Shown one piece after another: positions 43,116-51,916 of a DNA stretch of 64,000 nucleotides. The number at the start of each line of letters is the position of its first letter. Position 1 is the stretch's first letter. Position numbers and translations under genes: made by a program. The notes under the pieces were generated by a model. It made no database searches. It saw only the letters and a program-made list of their open reading frames with translations, and was not told where the DNA came from. Origin of the DNA: Anoxybacterium sp963668245 (GTDB lineage Bacteria; Bacillota; Clostridia; Peptostreptococcales; Anaerovoracaceae); the NCBI GenBank assembly GCA_963668245.2, contig CAXXKB010000003.1:1-64000 (forward strand). Reading direction: 5' to 3'.

Positions 43116-43789
43116 GTGCGCGTCCCCCTCTTCCTAGCTATCCGATTTTTCTCGGATCCGTTCTTTTCTTCTATTTTACCGCTATCGGAAGGGGTTTCGC
43201 AACAAGCGTCGAACATATATTCTGATTTTAACAGGAAAGCTGCCCGTATTTGAAAAGGTTGGATTACATGCGGATTTCTAACAAAAAAAGGAACGAAAAT
43301 AACGCATTTTAAGGCTTTTTCAAAACTGTCGATGACCGGTTATCCGCCAACAAGCAAGAAAATCTCCTCTCCTCTCCATACAGTCGATTTCCCCAAATAA
43401 GAAGGAAAAGAAAGATAGTTGAGTATCATTTTTTCGTTTTGTGTCGCCATACGCCCTAATCGATCCTGCGGAGCCGGATCAGGGCTTCACCATTTCGGAC
43501 TGTTCCACGGCAATCGACATGCGGGAGGCCCTCCTTCGGTCCCACATGCTGCTATCCGGGAACAGAAAAGGAATTCAAGAACCGCAAAAACTTTTTCTTC
43601 TTTCCCTGCATGTCCTTCCGTTCAATCCAAAAAACTTTTTGTCTAAAGAGTCTCTACCCACTGAAGTGGCAAGAGGCTCTTTTTTCTTGATTTCCTTTTA
43701 GCCTCACGATCACTGGCTAGCCAACAAAACGGAAAAAATTCAGCTTTTAGCTCTCGCTTAGGCGTCACAAAACGAAAGGGGAAAATAAA
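43116..43789. other. Long gene-free stretch with a terminator
   Basis: No gene I can support; a plus-strand frame at 43441-43701 has higher GC but no ribosome site or recognisable product. A nested hairpin AAAGAGTCTC (43645-43654) with GAGGCTCTTT (43673-43682), enclosing CCAC/GTGG and followed by T residues, is a good terminator. Confidence 0.45.
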
Positions 43790-44071
43790 ATGACTAAAAG
43801 AAAACAAGAATTAGTGAGTGTCTATATCCATGGAATTTACAAAGGGCAAATCAAAGCGGACACGGAAACCATCGCCCACCTCGTTGCTGGAGCCTTTCCA
43901 TACGAAAACTACGCTATTGTAAAGGGATTTAACAAGTTAGTTCTCACTACATTCGGTCCATTTTTGAATGTTGTGCCGGACAAAGAGTGGTTGAAAAACG
44001 AATTGCTGCCCATCTTGATTCCCTTGCAAATGGGCCAACAGGACATTAAAAAAATTGCATATCAAGAGTAA
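43790..44071 (+). CDS. Uncharacterised small protein
   Basis: 93 residues, no signal or membrane segment, pattern VSVYIHGIYKGQIKADTETI followed by a hydrophobic core. AAGGGG lies 8 nt before the ATG. It precedes the RadC-like gene by 52 bp, so the two may be cotranscribed. No family recognised. Confidence 0.55.
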   Translation: MTKRKQELVSVYIHGIYKGQIKADTETIAHLVAGAFPYENYAIVKGFNKLVLTTFGPFLNVVPDKEWLKNELLPILIPLQMGQQDIKKIAYQE

Positions 44072-44123
44072 GCCTCGGCTGAATTATCCGTTTTGAAATA
44101 TAAAAAGAGAGAAGGAAATCAAC

Positions 44124-44594
44124 ATGACAAAAAAAGTAAATGTGGAATGGAAACAAGAAGTGATTACGGAGATTGTACGCGTCAAACAAATCGTAATGGA
44201 ACGGCCAATAGCATACCAAGGCAACATCGCTTCTACCCAGGAAGCTGGAAGGTTTGGTGTAACAGAAATTGGCGATGAAGCCCAAGAAATCCTCCTCGTG
44301 GTTATCTTGGATACAAAAAATCAAATCAATGCGGTCCACCGTGTTTTTACCGGAAGTTTGAACTGTAGTGTCGCCCACCCGCGAGAAATCTTTCGAAGCG
44401 CGCTCCTCAATAACGGTGCCCGTATTTTACTATTTCATAACCATCCCAGCGGAAATACAGACCCGTCGGAAGCGGACCTCATCTTCACAAAACGCATGGA
44501 AGAAGCCGGAAATATCCTTGGAATTGACTTACTGGACCATTTTATCGTTTGCGGAAAAGACTGGCTTTCGCTTCGTGAGTATGGCATTTTATAG
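44124..44594 (+). CDS. RadC-like JAB/JAMM-domain protein
   Basis: 156-residue protein of the RadC/MPN family. The JAMM zinc motif is HNHPSGNTDPSEAD (about residues 107-120), and the C-terminal LDHFIVCGKDWLSL is typical. The N-terminal helix-hairpin-helix of full RadC is missing, as usual for plasmid-borne versions. Despite the name, a DNA-repair role is unproven; plasmid and phage homologues may counter host defence or act in DNA metabolism. AGAAGGAA precedes the ATG, and a strong terminator follows. Confidence 0.9.
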   Translation: MTKKVNVEWKQEVITEIVRVKQIVMERPIAYQGNIASTQEAGRFGVTEIGDEAQEILLVVILDTKNQINAVHRVFTGSLNCSVAHPREIFRSALLNNGARILLFHNHPSGNTDPSEADLIFTKRMEEAGNILGIDLLDHFIVCGKDWLSLREYGIL

Positions 44595-44606
44595 ACATAA
44601 AAAACA

Positions 44607-44640
44607 ATCGAGCGGGGAATTAAAAAAATTCCCGCTCGAT
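44607..44640 (+). terminator. Terminator after the RadC-like gene
   Basis: ATCGAGCGGG (44607-44616) plus AATT pairs with AATT plus CCCGCTCGAT (44631-44640). Poly-A precedes and TATTTT follows. Confidence 0.8.
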
Positions 44641-44702
44641 ATTTTATCTATACGTGACGTTTCAATAGGACTAAATAACCTAAGTTGTTAAGCGGAAGGG
44701 AG

Positions 44703-44725
44703 AAAGGCCGCATCGGCCTTTCTTT
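44703..44725 (+). terminator. Short GC-rich terminator hairpin
   Basis: AAAGGCCG and CGGCCTTT, separated by CAT, are followed by CTTTT, just before the GNAT promoter region. Confidence 0.65.
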
Positions 44726-44734
44726 TAACTTTAA

Positions 44735-44755
44735 TTTACTATAAACTGTAGTAAA
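44735..44755 (+). promoter_or_regulatory. Operator-like palindrome before the GNAT gene
   Basis: TTTACTA and TAGTAAA flank a 7-bp spacer. The reverse strand reads TTTACTACA...AGTAAA, as at 16312-16342, so a common regulator is possible. Confidence 0.5.
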
Positions 44756-44779
44756 GTAAAAAATATAGGGTGGTTATCC

Positions 44780-45337
44780 ATGAGTGTATTTAAGCAATTA
44801 ATCAGCAATCTTAATAGTTTAAAATTAAAGCGAAAAATTGCTGTTCAAAAAGAAACCACTGATCAAATAGATATTTTAAAAAATAAAGGATTCGATGTGC
44901 TTTCCGTAACCCAAACAGAGAAGGCTAACCTCATAATGTATAGACACTTTTTAGACGATATACCTGAAGAGGAAGAAATCCTTATCTCCATTGGAATTAG
45001 CGTCATAACTCCAAAGGGGCGTTCTGGCCGGGATCCCGTGTTGAAGGCGTTTTTCAAGAATAACTTTACCACTATTTCTTTAGAGGATATCGAAATGGTA
45101 GATTCTTTCATTAATCAAGGGCTGGGCAGCATGCTACTGAACGCGCTTCTTGATATTGCGAAGAAAAGAAATATCCGTCGTATCACCGGAGAGATATCTC
45201 GCGTGGATATTGGCCACATAGAACGGCTGGTACACTTTTATGAGAAGCATAATTTTGAAGTAACCCTGTGCAGCAATCCTACAGATGGGTATAAAATTGG
45301 TGATCTAGTATGGAATAACAGCGGAATAGGGCATTGA
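44780..45337 (+). CDS. GNAT-family acetyltransferase
   Basis: 185 residues; the GNAT acetyl-CoA-binding signature is in NQGLGSMLLNALLDIA (about 112-127), followed by HIERLVHFYEKHNFEV, a typical GNAT C-terminal helix-strand. It transfers an acetyl group from acetyl-CoA to an unknown amine, perhaps a protein or antibiotic. GGTGG lies 6 nt before the ATG. A palindrome sits in the promoter region, suggesting repression. Confidence 0.85.
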   Translation: MSVFKQLISNLNSLKLKRKIAVQKETTDQIDILKNKGFDVLSVTQTEKANLIMYRHFLDDIPEEEEILISIGISVITPKGRSGRDPVLKAFFKNNFTTISLEDIEMVDSFINQGLGSMLLNALLDIAKKRNIRRITGEISRVDIGHIERLVHFYEKHNFEVTLCSNPTDGYKIGDLVWNNSGIGH

Positions 45338-45343
45338 AAAAAC

Positions 45344-45372
45344 GGAGCTGCTAATCAGGAATTAGCGGCTCC
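45344..45372. terminator. Bidirectional terminator between GNAT and ArdC-like genes
   Basis: GGAGCTGCTAAT (45344-45355) pairs with ATTAGCGGCTCC (45361-45372) with one mismatch. Poly-A and TTTCTTTT flanks serve both convergent genes. Confidence 0.75.
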
Positions 45373-45379
45373 ATTTCTT

Positions 45380-46747
45380 TTAATCAAGTTCTCTCTCATT
45401 CACCTTCTGCATAGTATACTGCACGCCTTTATCCTTCAGCTGCGCAATCTGCTCATACGACGCTTGCGTAAATGTCCCTTTTTTATAGGAATGTGAAATC
45501 GTCTTGGTCATCTTCTTATCTGTAATTGGGTCTGTCGCATGACTGTCAAACAGCTGATAACGGATTTTGAACGGTTGCGCCTTTTCTTCCTCAAATACCT
45601 TCTCCAGCTCTTCAACAGTGTAGATGGCTCCTTTTTCAATTGAATTTTTCCCATCATCAGTTAGAGGTTGGACGTTTTGAATAAGCACATAGGGTTTATC
45701 GGGCCGTTCTTTACCTTCTTCACGTTCATCTTGCTTGCTTATTTCATCTGCCTTTTCCGGAACAGGTATCCCGGTCTCCTCTTTAACTGTACTTTTCTCC
45801 GCTACTTTTTCTAGCTCCAATCCATAGTGCGTATCAATTCCCTGAATCATTTCACGGGCGGTCTTTTGGATTGCCGCTAAATTCTTTTCGACATCTTGAA
45901 TCTCCGCAAATTTCCCTGTCCAGTTGGCCACATAATGGATCGATTCATCTGCCGGATCCAAACCAAACGATTTTGCGACTACATAGGCTGTCATTTCTGC
46001 CTGCATTTCTTTTTCTCGGATTGTTGTATCCTTATACGGACTGTTTTCTCCGTGCATTTTGGCATGCGCTAATTCATGAATCAATGTCTTTGCCGTCTCC
46101 GAATCGGTTAAGCGGCTATTCATCACAATCCGGTGCGTTCCGACTTCATAATAGCCCTTGGCCACTGTTTGGATAGGTTGAAAAGAAAGGGATTGGACAG
46201 TCTCCCGGGCATATCCTTCCAGTGCCCTGTTGAACGCTCCAAAGCTCTCTCCATTAAATTCGAATGCTACCCGTTTATTTGGATAATAAGCCGGATAATC
46301 CTTCTCCTCCGCATTCGTTTGCGTGATATCAAAGACGTGCCCTTTCGTGAAGCCGTCAATCCGCTTCACTACTGGAATCTCTTTATTTTTTATGCGCTCC
46401 TTTGTCACTGAATCGGCTACAGAAACGGGAATCAGCTTCTCATTTTCGTCTTTGTAATACCGCGCAATATTCGGAATCAAGATCTCAATGGCCTTCTCGC
46501 CTTTTCGTACCGAAAAGCCTTCCTCTTTCCATTGTTTGAATCCTTTTACCGCCAGGGCTCCTTCGAAACTATCCTTAATCAAGGCATTGTTACGGGGAGA
46601 ATACTGGTAAAACTTCGACATAAAAGTAAGGTATGCACGCATTCCATCGGAGTCTTGCGCATATTCTTCTACTTTTTTTCTGGCTTCTTGTGACAGTTCC
46701 TGCACAGCCGCTTTAATTTCCTGCGGTGTTTTCCTTCTGTAAGTCAT
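45380..46747 (-). CDS. ArdC-like antirestriction protein with zinc peptidase domain
   Basis: About 455 residues. The N-terminal ~150 residues form an ArdC-like ssDNA-binding region (YSPRNNALI, KGFKQWKEEGFSVRKGEKAI). The middle carries an ImmA/IrrE-type peptidase motif HELAHAKMHG with a downstream EKEMQAE zinc ligand. The C-terminus (about 355-455) looks like a large-polyvalent-protein accessory domain. ArdC proteins protect incoming conjugative DNA from restriction. AAGGAG lies 11 nt before the ATG at 46747; GTG 46759 abuts it. It is the last gene of the mobilisation cluster. It is notable that the same element carries a type I restriction system. Confidence 0.88.
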   Translation of the reverse strand: MTYRRKTPQEIKAAVQELSQEARKKVEEYAQDSDGMRAYLTFMSKFYQYSPRNNALIKDSFEGALAVKGFKQWKEEGFSVRKGEKAIEILIPNIARYYKDENEKLIPVSVADSVTKERIKNKEIPVVKRIDGFTKGHVFDITQTNAEEKDYPAYYPNKRVAFEFNGESFGAFNRALEGYARETVQSLSFQPIQTVAKGYYEVGTHRIVMNSRLTDSETAKTLIHELAHAKMHGENSPYKDTTIREKEMQAEMTAYVVAKSFGLDPADESIHYVANWTGKFAEIQDVEKNLAAIQKTAREMIQGIDTHYGLELEKVAEKSTVKEETGIPVPEKADEISKQDEREEGKERPDKPYVLIQNVQPLTDDGKNSIEKGAIYTVEELEKVFEEEKAQPFKIRYQLFDSHATDPITDKKMTKTISHSYKKGTFTQASYEQIAQLKDKGVQYTMQKVNERELD

Positions 46748-46762
46748 ATGCTTTTTCACTCC

Positions 46763-46999
46763 TTAGAATAGTGTGACTTTCGTATCGAGGACAACCTTTT
46801 TTTCAAGATCGAGCGAATAAATAACATCTATCTGCTGATAGTAGTCCTGTAAAATGAGATCCCACAAATCATTGTATTCATAGATGGGTACCTCAATGTC
46901 TTTCGTTTGGTCCTCAATGTCGTAGGATTCTATCGTCTGAAAGAATCCTATATAATCCGCTTCTTCTATCGCGACCAAGCGTACTGGCTGTATGCTCAT
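46763..46999 (-). CDS. Small acidic protein in mobilisation cluster
   Basis: 78 acidic residues (IEVPIYEYNDLWDLILQDYY), no recognised family. GAGGGG precedes the ATG, which overlaps the stop of the ribbon-helix-helix gene by 4 bp (ATGA), so the two are coupled. It may be a partner or antagonist of its neighbour. Confidence 0.6.
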   Translation of the reverse strand: MSIQPVRLVAIEEADYIGFFQTIESYDIEDQTKDIEVPIYEYNDLWDLILQDYYQQIDVIYSLDLEKKVVLDTKVTLF

Positions 47000-47370
47000 G
47001 CTTTCCCCTCACTTTTTTTCGACAACTTTTTTTCAAGCACCTCATGGATAATGCTCTCTTCTATCAAAGGTAAATCAGTCGTAGCAGACAAGGAAAGCGG
47101 CGTTTCACTATCCGTACTTTCCAAGTTGGAATAGCTATTAAACACTAAGGCTCCCACTAACTGCTTTACAATCGCCACTTCTTTTTCTAGCTCTCCTAAG
47201 TTGGATTTCGTTTCTATTTTCCTTGCGGTATTTCCTTTAGCTGCAAAGTACTGCTGAATGATCTTCCGGATTAACTGAGACCGATTATGACAATCGGGTT
47301 CACGAATGATTTCGTCATCTAATAAGTCTACAATCCGCTCGTCCAGGCTAAGCGATACAATTTTATGCAT
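46996..47370 (-). CDS. Ribbon-helix-helix accessory protein
   Basis: 124 residues. The first 60 show a ribbon-helix-helix plan: a beta strand KIVSLSLDERIVD, then helices around NRSQLIRKIIQQYF. AGGAGG precedes the ATG at 47370, better than the longer frame. Gene position directly after the relaxase suggests relaxosome function or repression of the mob genes. Confidence 0.7.
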   Translation of the reverse strand: MHKIVSLSLDERIVDLLDDEIIREPDCHNRSQLIRKIIQQYFAAKGNTARKIETKSNLGELEKEVAIVKQLVGALVFNSYSNLESTDSETPLSLSATTDLPLIEESIIHEVLEKKLSKKSEGKA

Positions 47371-47384
47371 ACGTTCCCTCCTTT

Positions 47385-48662
47385 TTATTCCAATCCATAT
47401 TCTTGTCTGCACCTTACATACTCTGCTTCGCGTTCGTTTTGTTCATAGTACAAGAGGTTCACCTTCTTCTGGTACGTATCCCCCATCGCACGATCTAACC
47501 TTCGGCGATCGCGTAACGTAAAACGAGTCACGCCAACCGATATTTCTTCGTGCTGCTCCTTATATAATGACCGATTCACAGACCGTAGCCTATTTTTTTC
47601 CTGCAGTTGCAGCTGCAGCTCTTTTAAAAGTCGATTGCCTAATCGATACTCCAGATCCGCCATTTGATTCTTTTGGTAGCCATGACTGCCACCATACAAC
47701 CGCGCACGAAAATCGGCTTCCTCTTTCACTACTCGTTGAAATTCTTCCTGCTTTCCGGATTTTTTCAGATAGCTTTTTGTATAGGTATCTATTCTATTTT
47801 TTGCCACCGGGTATTCGCTACGGATTGTTTTATACTGCCACTTCTTTTTATCCTGGGGTAACACTTGAAGGATACGCAGTAGTTCTTTTCGTTCCATAAA
47901 AGTTTCTTGCGGTAGTTGTAATTCTTGAACCAAGTTATCCCGTAGTGCCGTTTGTTTTTCGAGCGTTTGCTTTCGACTGGGACGGGTCAACTCATTCAAA
48001 AAGCTGCTCTTCATTTTCTCTAGCGTCGCTTGCTTCAGCTTTCCTTTCGGCTGCAAACATTCCGCTCCCTGGTCCCGATAAAAACGCGTTTGCATGCCCG
48101 TGGGCGACAACGATTTTTCTATTTTTTTCTTTCTCCGTTTCACCAATTCCCGAGAATTTTCTTTTTCGACAAGCGAAATATGGAAGTGTAAATTGTCCGT
48201 ATTGTGGTGAAAAGAGGCCGCCCAAATCGTTTGACTCGGAATAAAATTCTCTTCTTTTATCAAGCGCTCCATCATGACGCGGACCGCTTTTTTAAGCGTC
48301 TGCTCCTGTACTGCGCCATCCGGATCCAGAATTTGATTTTCTTTTAGCCACTCATTGTTGAAAGACCCCACGAACTTCCATTGCAAGCTGCCGTTTTTTT
48401 CTGCTTGTTGGTAGCTCTCTTTTAATTCTCGGATAAAATTTTTATCGACAAAATCCTTTTCTTTGGTAAAAAGGCCACTGGCTTTTTTCTCGTCCGCCAT
48501 GTAGGACAGAATGCCTTCCGGATAATAGTTGGTATTGTTATACTCCTCCCCCTTTTTAACTTTCAATTTATCTGTCATATAATCCACGATACCGGCATAC
48601 CCTTTGGCATTCGTTCCCGGCAATTCAAATTCTGATTTTAAAACGAAGGCAGGCGTGGTCAT
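47385..48662 (-). CDS. Conjugative relaxase (MobP type)
   Basis: 425-residue relaxase that nicks oriT and pilots the transferred strand. The metal-binding three-His motif is HHNTDNLHFHISL (about 165-178), and it is preceded by a conserved Trp/Ala segment (TIWAASFHH). The N-terminal half contains the catalytic Tyr candidates (YAGIVDYM, YYPEGILSYM). The C-terminal half is basic and helical. GAAGGAGG lies 7 nt before the ATG. It resembles MobP2-type relaxases of Firmicutes conjugative plasmids. The candidate oriT lies about 400 bp upstream. Confidence 0.9.
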   Translation of the reverse strand: MTTPAFVLKSEFELPGTNAKGYAGIVDYMTDKLKVKKGEEYNNTNYYPEGILSYMADEKKASGLFTKEKDFVDKNFIRELKESYQQAEKNGSLQWKFVGSFNNEWLKENQILDPDGAVQEQTLKKAVRVMMERLIKEENFIPSQTIWAASFHHNTDNLHFHISLVEKENSRELVKRRKKKIEKSLSPTGMQTRFYRDQGAECLQPKGKLKQATLEKMKSSFLNELTRPSRKQTLEKQTALRDNLVQELQLPQETFMERKELLRILQVLPQDKKKWQYKTIRSEYPVAKNRIDTYTKSYLKKSGKQEEFQRVVKEEADFRARLYGGSHGYQKNQMADLEYRLGNRLLKELQLQLQEKNRLRSVNRSLYKEQHEEISVGVTRFTLRDRRRLDRAMGDTYQKKVNLLYYEQNEREAEYVRCRQEYGLE

Positions 48663-48675
48663 CGCTTCGCCTCCT

Positions 48676-48996
48676 TCACAGTTCATTTAAAACTTTTTGC
48701 AGCGTTCCCGTGTTGGCGTTTAAAGACTGGATCAGCAGATTCACCTTCTGATCAATCGCGTCTATTTTTGCAACTTCTTTTGCGACCGCCCCCATAAATT
48801 CCCGTTGTTCTTGCTGGGCTTCTTCTCGATAGGATTCGCCAATATAATCTTCCAGCACTTCAACTACTAAGTCAGAAAGCGAATAGCGTTTGGTTCCTAA
48901 CGCTTTTTGTTTCTGCTCCACTATTCGAAATAATTCTTTCTTTAAGGAATGGGATACACCGGATACCCGGATTTCGACCTTGTTATTTGCGTACAT
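48676..48996 (-). CDS. Relaxosome accessory protein (MobC-like, ribbon-helix-helix)
   Basis: 106 residues from ATG 48996 (GGAGGCG upstream). A short beta strand VEIRVSGVSHSLKKEL and helices (YSLSDLVVEVLEDYI) give a ribbon-helix-helix start, followed by a coiled-coil tail (KIDAIDQKVNLLIQSLN). Sits immediately upstream of the relaxase gene, 13 bp apart, and next to the candidate oriT, which it probably binds. Confidence 0.75.
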   Translation of the reverse strand: MYANNKVEIRVSGVSHSLKKELFRIVEQKQKALGTKRYSLSDLVVEVLEDYIGESYREEAQQEQREFMGAVAKEVAKIDAIDQKVNLLIQSLNANTGTLQKVLNEL

Positions 48997-49060
48997 GAAC
49001 ACGCCTCCGTCTTCCGTCACTTTCTACAATGGGAGATCAACAACCCTAAATATCCTAGAT

Positions 49061-49225
49061 TTTTCCATGAGCATAAGGGGGTCACTCCGCTGACGTTTTC
49101 TCGATTCCTCGAAAACCTCTTGATATCAGGCAAAGCCTGATGTGTCCCCTACTCCGCTCAAAACATGCCAAAAACCCTCTTTTTAATAGGATTTCATAAC
49201 ATTTAATAGGTTTTAATAACGTTAA
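49061..49225. other. Candidate origin of transfer (oriT)
   Basis: Between the mobilisation and secretion genes lie two inverted repeats, GTTTTC...GAAAAC (49095-49116) and ATCAGGC-AAA-GCCTGAT (49125-49141). TGTGTCCCCTACTCCGCT follows. Two direct repeats TTTAATAGG (from about 49182 and 49203) continue into AT-rich DNA. Repeats next to a relaxase gene are typical of oriT; the nick site is not proven. Confidence 0.6.
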
Positions 49226-49278
49226 TTCCAAGAATTAATAAGTTTTATGAAGCCCTTCTACAGCCAATCTACCAATAA

Positions 49279-50106
49279 TCACTCGGTGCTTTTGAGTGCG
49301 TCCTTCTTCTGTTCAGCTAAGGCAATCTTTTCTTTTAGTTGGCTGTTCTGTCTGCCTAAGTCCGCTATGTCCTGTTCCATTTTTACGATTTCTTTCATTA
49401 ATTTGTTATTGGTAGAATCGATTTCCGCTTGTTCTTCACTCAGAAGATATTTCTTTTCTTCCTCGTTCTCTTTGATTTTATTTTCGTACTGTTCGATTTT
49501 TTCTTTCAGTACGCTTCTCTCTTCTTGATTGGCCGTGATCTGATTTTCTGTTTCCAAAATTTCAAAGGCAATAGCCTTTTCTTCGTAATGCAGCGTGTCC
49601 TCTGTTATTTCATACGCCGGGTCGACTTTAAAATCTTCTTGTAGGTAACGCATCTTCGTCAGATCTGCACTGGCGTCCTCTTCCTTCACTTCCGCTACCG
49701 TAAGTGAGAGTGCCTGAAAGTCTTTTGGCACATCTCCAAAGAAGACCACGTAATAATTTTCGGACACTTGAATCATTTCTTGCGGCAAATACGTATCCGT
49801 ATCTGTAAAAACCAAACCCGCAAATTCGTAGTCCGGTAAGTCTTCAATCATGCTTTGCTCTTTCTTGATATAGACATCGACTTCCACAATGCCGGTTTCC
49901 GGATTATAAATGAGATCCGAAACAGTCAGGTCGTTTTGGCCAACTCCAACATACTGTCCGATTTGATTCGTTTCTACGTTCACTTCGCCTGATCCAGCTG
50001 TGACACGTAAGGTAAAAATGGTTAGCAGACTCAATAGGTAGGCCAGTAAGATGCCATAATAAAGATAGCGCGGGTTCTCTTGAAATTTCATTTTAAGTTC
50101 GCTCAC
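49279..50106 (-). CDS. Membrane-anchored coiled-coil transfer protein
   Basis: 275 residues, one N-terminal membrane segment (YGILLAYLLSLLTIFTL, ~16-32), an extracytoplasmic beta-rich domain, then a long Glu/Lys coiled coil to the end. GTG start with AAAGGAG upstream. No catalytic motif. Last gene of the secretion cluster; probably part of the cell-envelope channel. I do not recognise a named family. Confidence 0.7.
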   Translation of the reverse strand: MSELKMKFQENPRYLYYGILLAYLLSLLTIFTLRVTAGSGEVNVETNQIGQYVGVGQNDLTVSDLIYNPETGIVEVDVYIKKEQSMIEDLPDYEFAGLVFTDTDTYLPQEMIQVSENYYVVFFGDVPKDFQALSLTVAEVKEEDASADLTKMRYLQEDFKVDPAYEITEDTLHYEEKAIAFEILETENQITANQEERSVLKEKIEQYENKIKENEEEKKYLLSEEQAEIDSTNNKLMKEIVKMEQDIADLGRQNSQLKEKIALAEQKKDALKSTE

Positions 50107-50121
50107 AAGTCTTCTCCTTTC

Positions 50122-50787
50122 TTACTGGTACGGCATCAACGCACTGACCTCATCAACCATAAGCGTACCTTCTGCTGTATTGCCAAGCGTCACTCGATAA
50201 TACAATCGGGATTGCACAGCCGTGGCATTCTCTTGATCGGTTTTTGTCTTTTGGTGAACGACAATCAGATATTCATTTGTATTTTCAGTGTCTAGCTGGC
50301 GATAAATTTCTGTCTCTTCTACTTCAATCGTATAGCCAATGGCAGACGGTATAACGTCCGCACTGCCGTTCATTTCTTGGAAGGCTTCCGCACTCATGAG
50401 GGTCCCCAGTTGTGCCAGATTTTCTGCCCGCTGATCGGCACCCATTCCAAATTGCAAACGAGCAAATCCCTCCAGGAAAGCCACTTGCTTCTCATTCGAA
50501 TCGGCAAATGCGACGGTTTGTTCTCCCTCTTCAACGGATTCCATTGCTTGAGAAGTTTCTTCTCCGGAAGAAGCTTCCGATTCCGACTCACTTGTCAGAA
50601 GTTCATCAATCCGTGATTTTAATTGCGTATTTTCTTCTTCCAATGCCGTAACCAGTTCTGCTTGTTCTTGATTCCTTTTCTCTTGCTTCGAGTGACTCCC
50701 TAACCAGTTGACGAAGAAAATTACGTTCCCAACAACCGATACCAAGAGCAACAAGTAGAGCACGGTAATTATCTTTTTTTCTTGCAT
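50122..50787 (-). CDS. Putative VirB8-like transfer protein
   Basis: 221 residues from ATG 50787 (AAGGAGG upstream). One N-terminal membrane helix (VLYLLLLVSVVGNVIFFV), a Glu/Ser-rich coiled linker, then a soluble domain (about 105-221) ending in strands YRVTLGNTAEGTLMVDEV. Size, single membrane helix and terminal mixed domain fit VirB8/TcpC-type core-complex proteins, but the call rests on architecture rather than a clear match. Confidence 0.55.
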   Translation of the reverse strand: MQEKKIITVLYLLLLVSVVGNVIFFVNWLGSHSKQEKRNQEQAELVTALEEENTQLKSRIDELLTSESESEASSGEETSQAMESVEEGEQTVAFADSNEKQVAFLEGFARLQFGMGADQRAENLAQLGTLMSAEAFQEMNGSADVIPSAIGYTIEVEETEIYRQLDTENTNEYLIVVHQKTKTDQENATAVQSRLYYRVTLGNTAEGTLMVDEVSALMPYQ

Positions 50788-50804
50788 AGTACACCTCCTT
50801 CGAA

Positions 50805-51899
50805 TCACATCCGTACCGCAAAGTCTGGATAAAAATACTGCATGGGCGTTATTTTGGTTACGTCTCCGGGCTGCGGCGCATGGATATACGTACCATCTCC
50901 TAAATAGATGGCGACATGCGTTTCTCCACCTGCTGGACCCCAAAACAACATGTCTCCGGCTTTCGCTTCACTGACCGGAATCCGATCGCCAACCAAAGCT
51001 TGCGTAACAGTCCAAGTGCTGACATCTATCCCCCAGGCTTCTTTGTAGACCCATCCGACGAAGCCCGAGCAGTCCCAACCGTTCGGCGTCTTACCACCCC
51101 AAACATAGGGCACGCCTAAATATTGCTTCGAAACGTCCAGTAAGTGTTGCACGTCCCCATTGATGGCTTCCTGATTACCTGTTCCGGCCACCAAGTATTG
51201 TCCTACTAAGTCCGCATAATGAAAGTTCCCGCCGTTATAGTAGATATATGGTTTGCCATTCGCTTCACTGATTGCGTTTCGATAAGGCATCGTTATGCCA
51301 GTCGTATTTCCAAGAGAAGGCGCCACGATGTTTTTGGAGTATTGCTCTGCCAGTTCCAGCGTGTGGACCCCGCCATTTCGTGCAATGTATTGAATATACG
51401 CGGTCCCGAAATTGTAGCCCATCAACAAGGCACCTACATCTGTCACACCACGTTCTCTCGCATAATCGATATTTGCCTTCATGTACCTCACGCCCTGCTC
51501 TATACTTTGCAGCGGATTGGTGAATGCGTTTGGTTCTAATCCGGCTGATTCCGAGGATTGCATAACGTCTGCCAACAGACCTTTAGACTCCACTTGAATA
51601 ATCGCCAATATCAGGCTCTCATATTCAGGAATCCCGTAAGCTGCCAACACTTCCTGGACCATACTGCGGTATTGTTCCGTTTCGGGACTCAATCCGACAT
51701 TTCCTCCATAAAAGCCAATTGGCGCATGCAGTTCCGCATTTGTCTCGCTCTCTCCGATAAAAATGGAAAGAATGCCACTGATTGCGCCCGATACAAGCGA
51801 CAGACCCAAAAGCAGCACAACCAGGAACTTCCAACCTTTCTTCAACAACGCTTTGGGGTGCTGCAATAGCTGCAGGGAACCATAAAAAGAATGGCGCAT
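50805..51899 (-). CDS. VirB1-like peptidoglycan hydrolase (lysozyme + NlpC/P60)
   Basis: 364-residue bifunctional cell-wall enzyme. After an N-terminal membrane helix (~28-48), a lytic transglycosylase/lysozyme domain (~75-200) carries YESLILAIIQVESKG with the catalytic Glu and a GYNFGTAYI segment. The C-terminal NlpC/P60 peptidase (~245-364) has the Cys in GWDCSGFVGW and His in THVAIYLG. It opens the wall for the transfer channel, as TcpI/TraG homologues do. GGAGGAA precedes the ATG. Confidence 0.93.
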   Translation of the reverse strand: MRHSFYGSLQLLQHPKALLKKGWKFLVVLLLGLSLVSGAISGILSIFIGESETNAELHAPIGFYGGNVGLSPETEQYRSMVQEVLAAYGIPEYESLILAIIQVESKGLLADVMQSSESAGLEPNAFTNPLQSIEQGVRYMKANIDYARERGVTDVGALLMGYNFGTAYIQYIARNGGVHTLELAEQYSKNIVAPSLGNTTGITMPYRNAISEANGKPYIYYNGGNFHYADLVGQYLVAGTGNQEAINGDVQHLLDVSKQYLGVPYVWGGKTPNGWDCSGFVGWVYKEAWGIDVSTWTVTQALVGDRIPVSEAKAGDMLFWGPAGGETHVAIYLGDGTYIHAPQPGDVTKITPMQYFYPDFAVRM

Positions 51900-51916
51900 A
51901 CGTTTCCTCCTTCTCC

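Noticed and set aside
43441..43701. 86-codon plus-strand frame with higher GC
   Set aside because: No ribosome site, no recognised domain, and its end overlaps a terminator hairpin.
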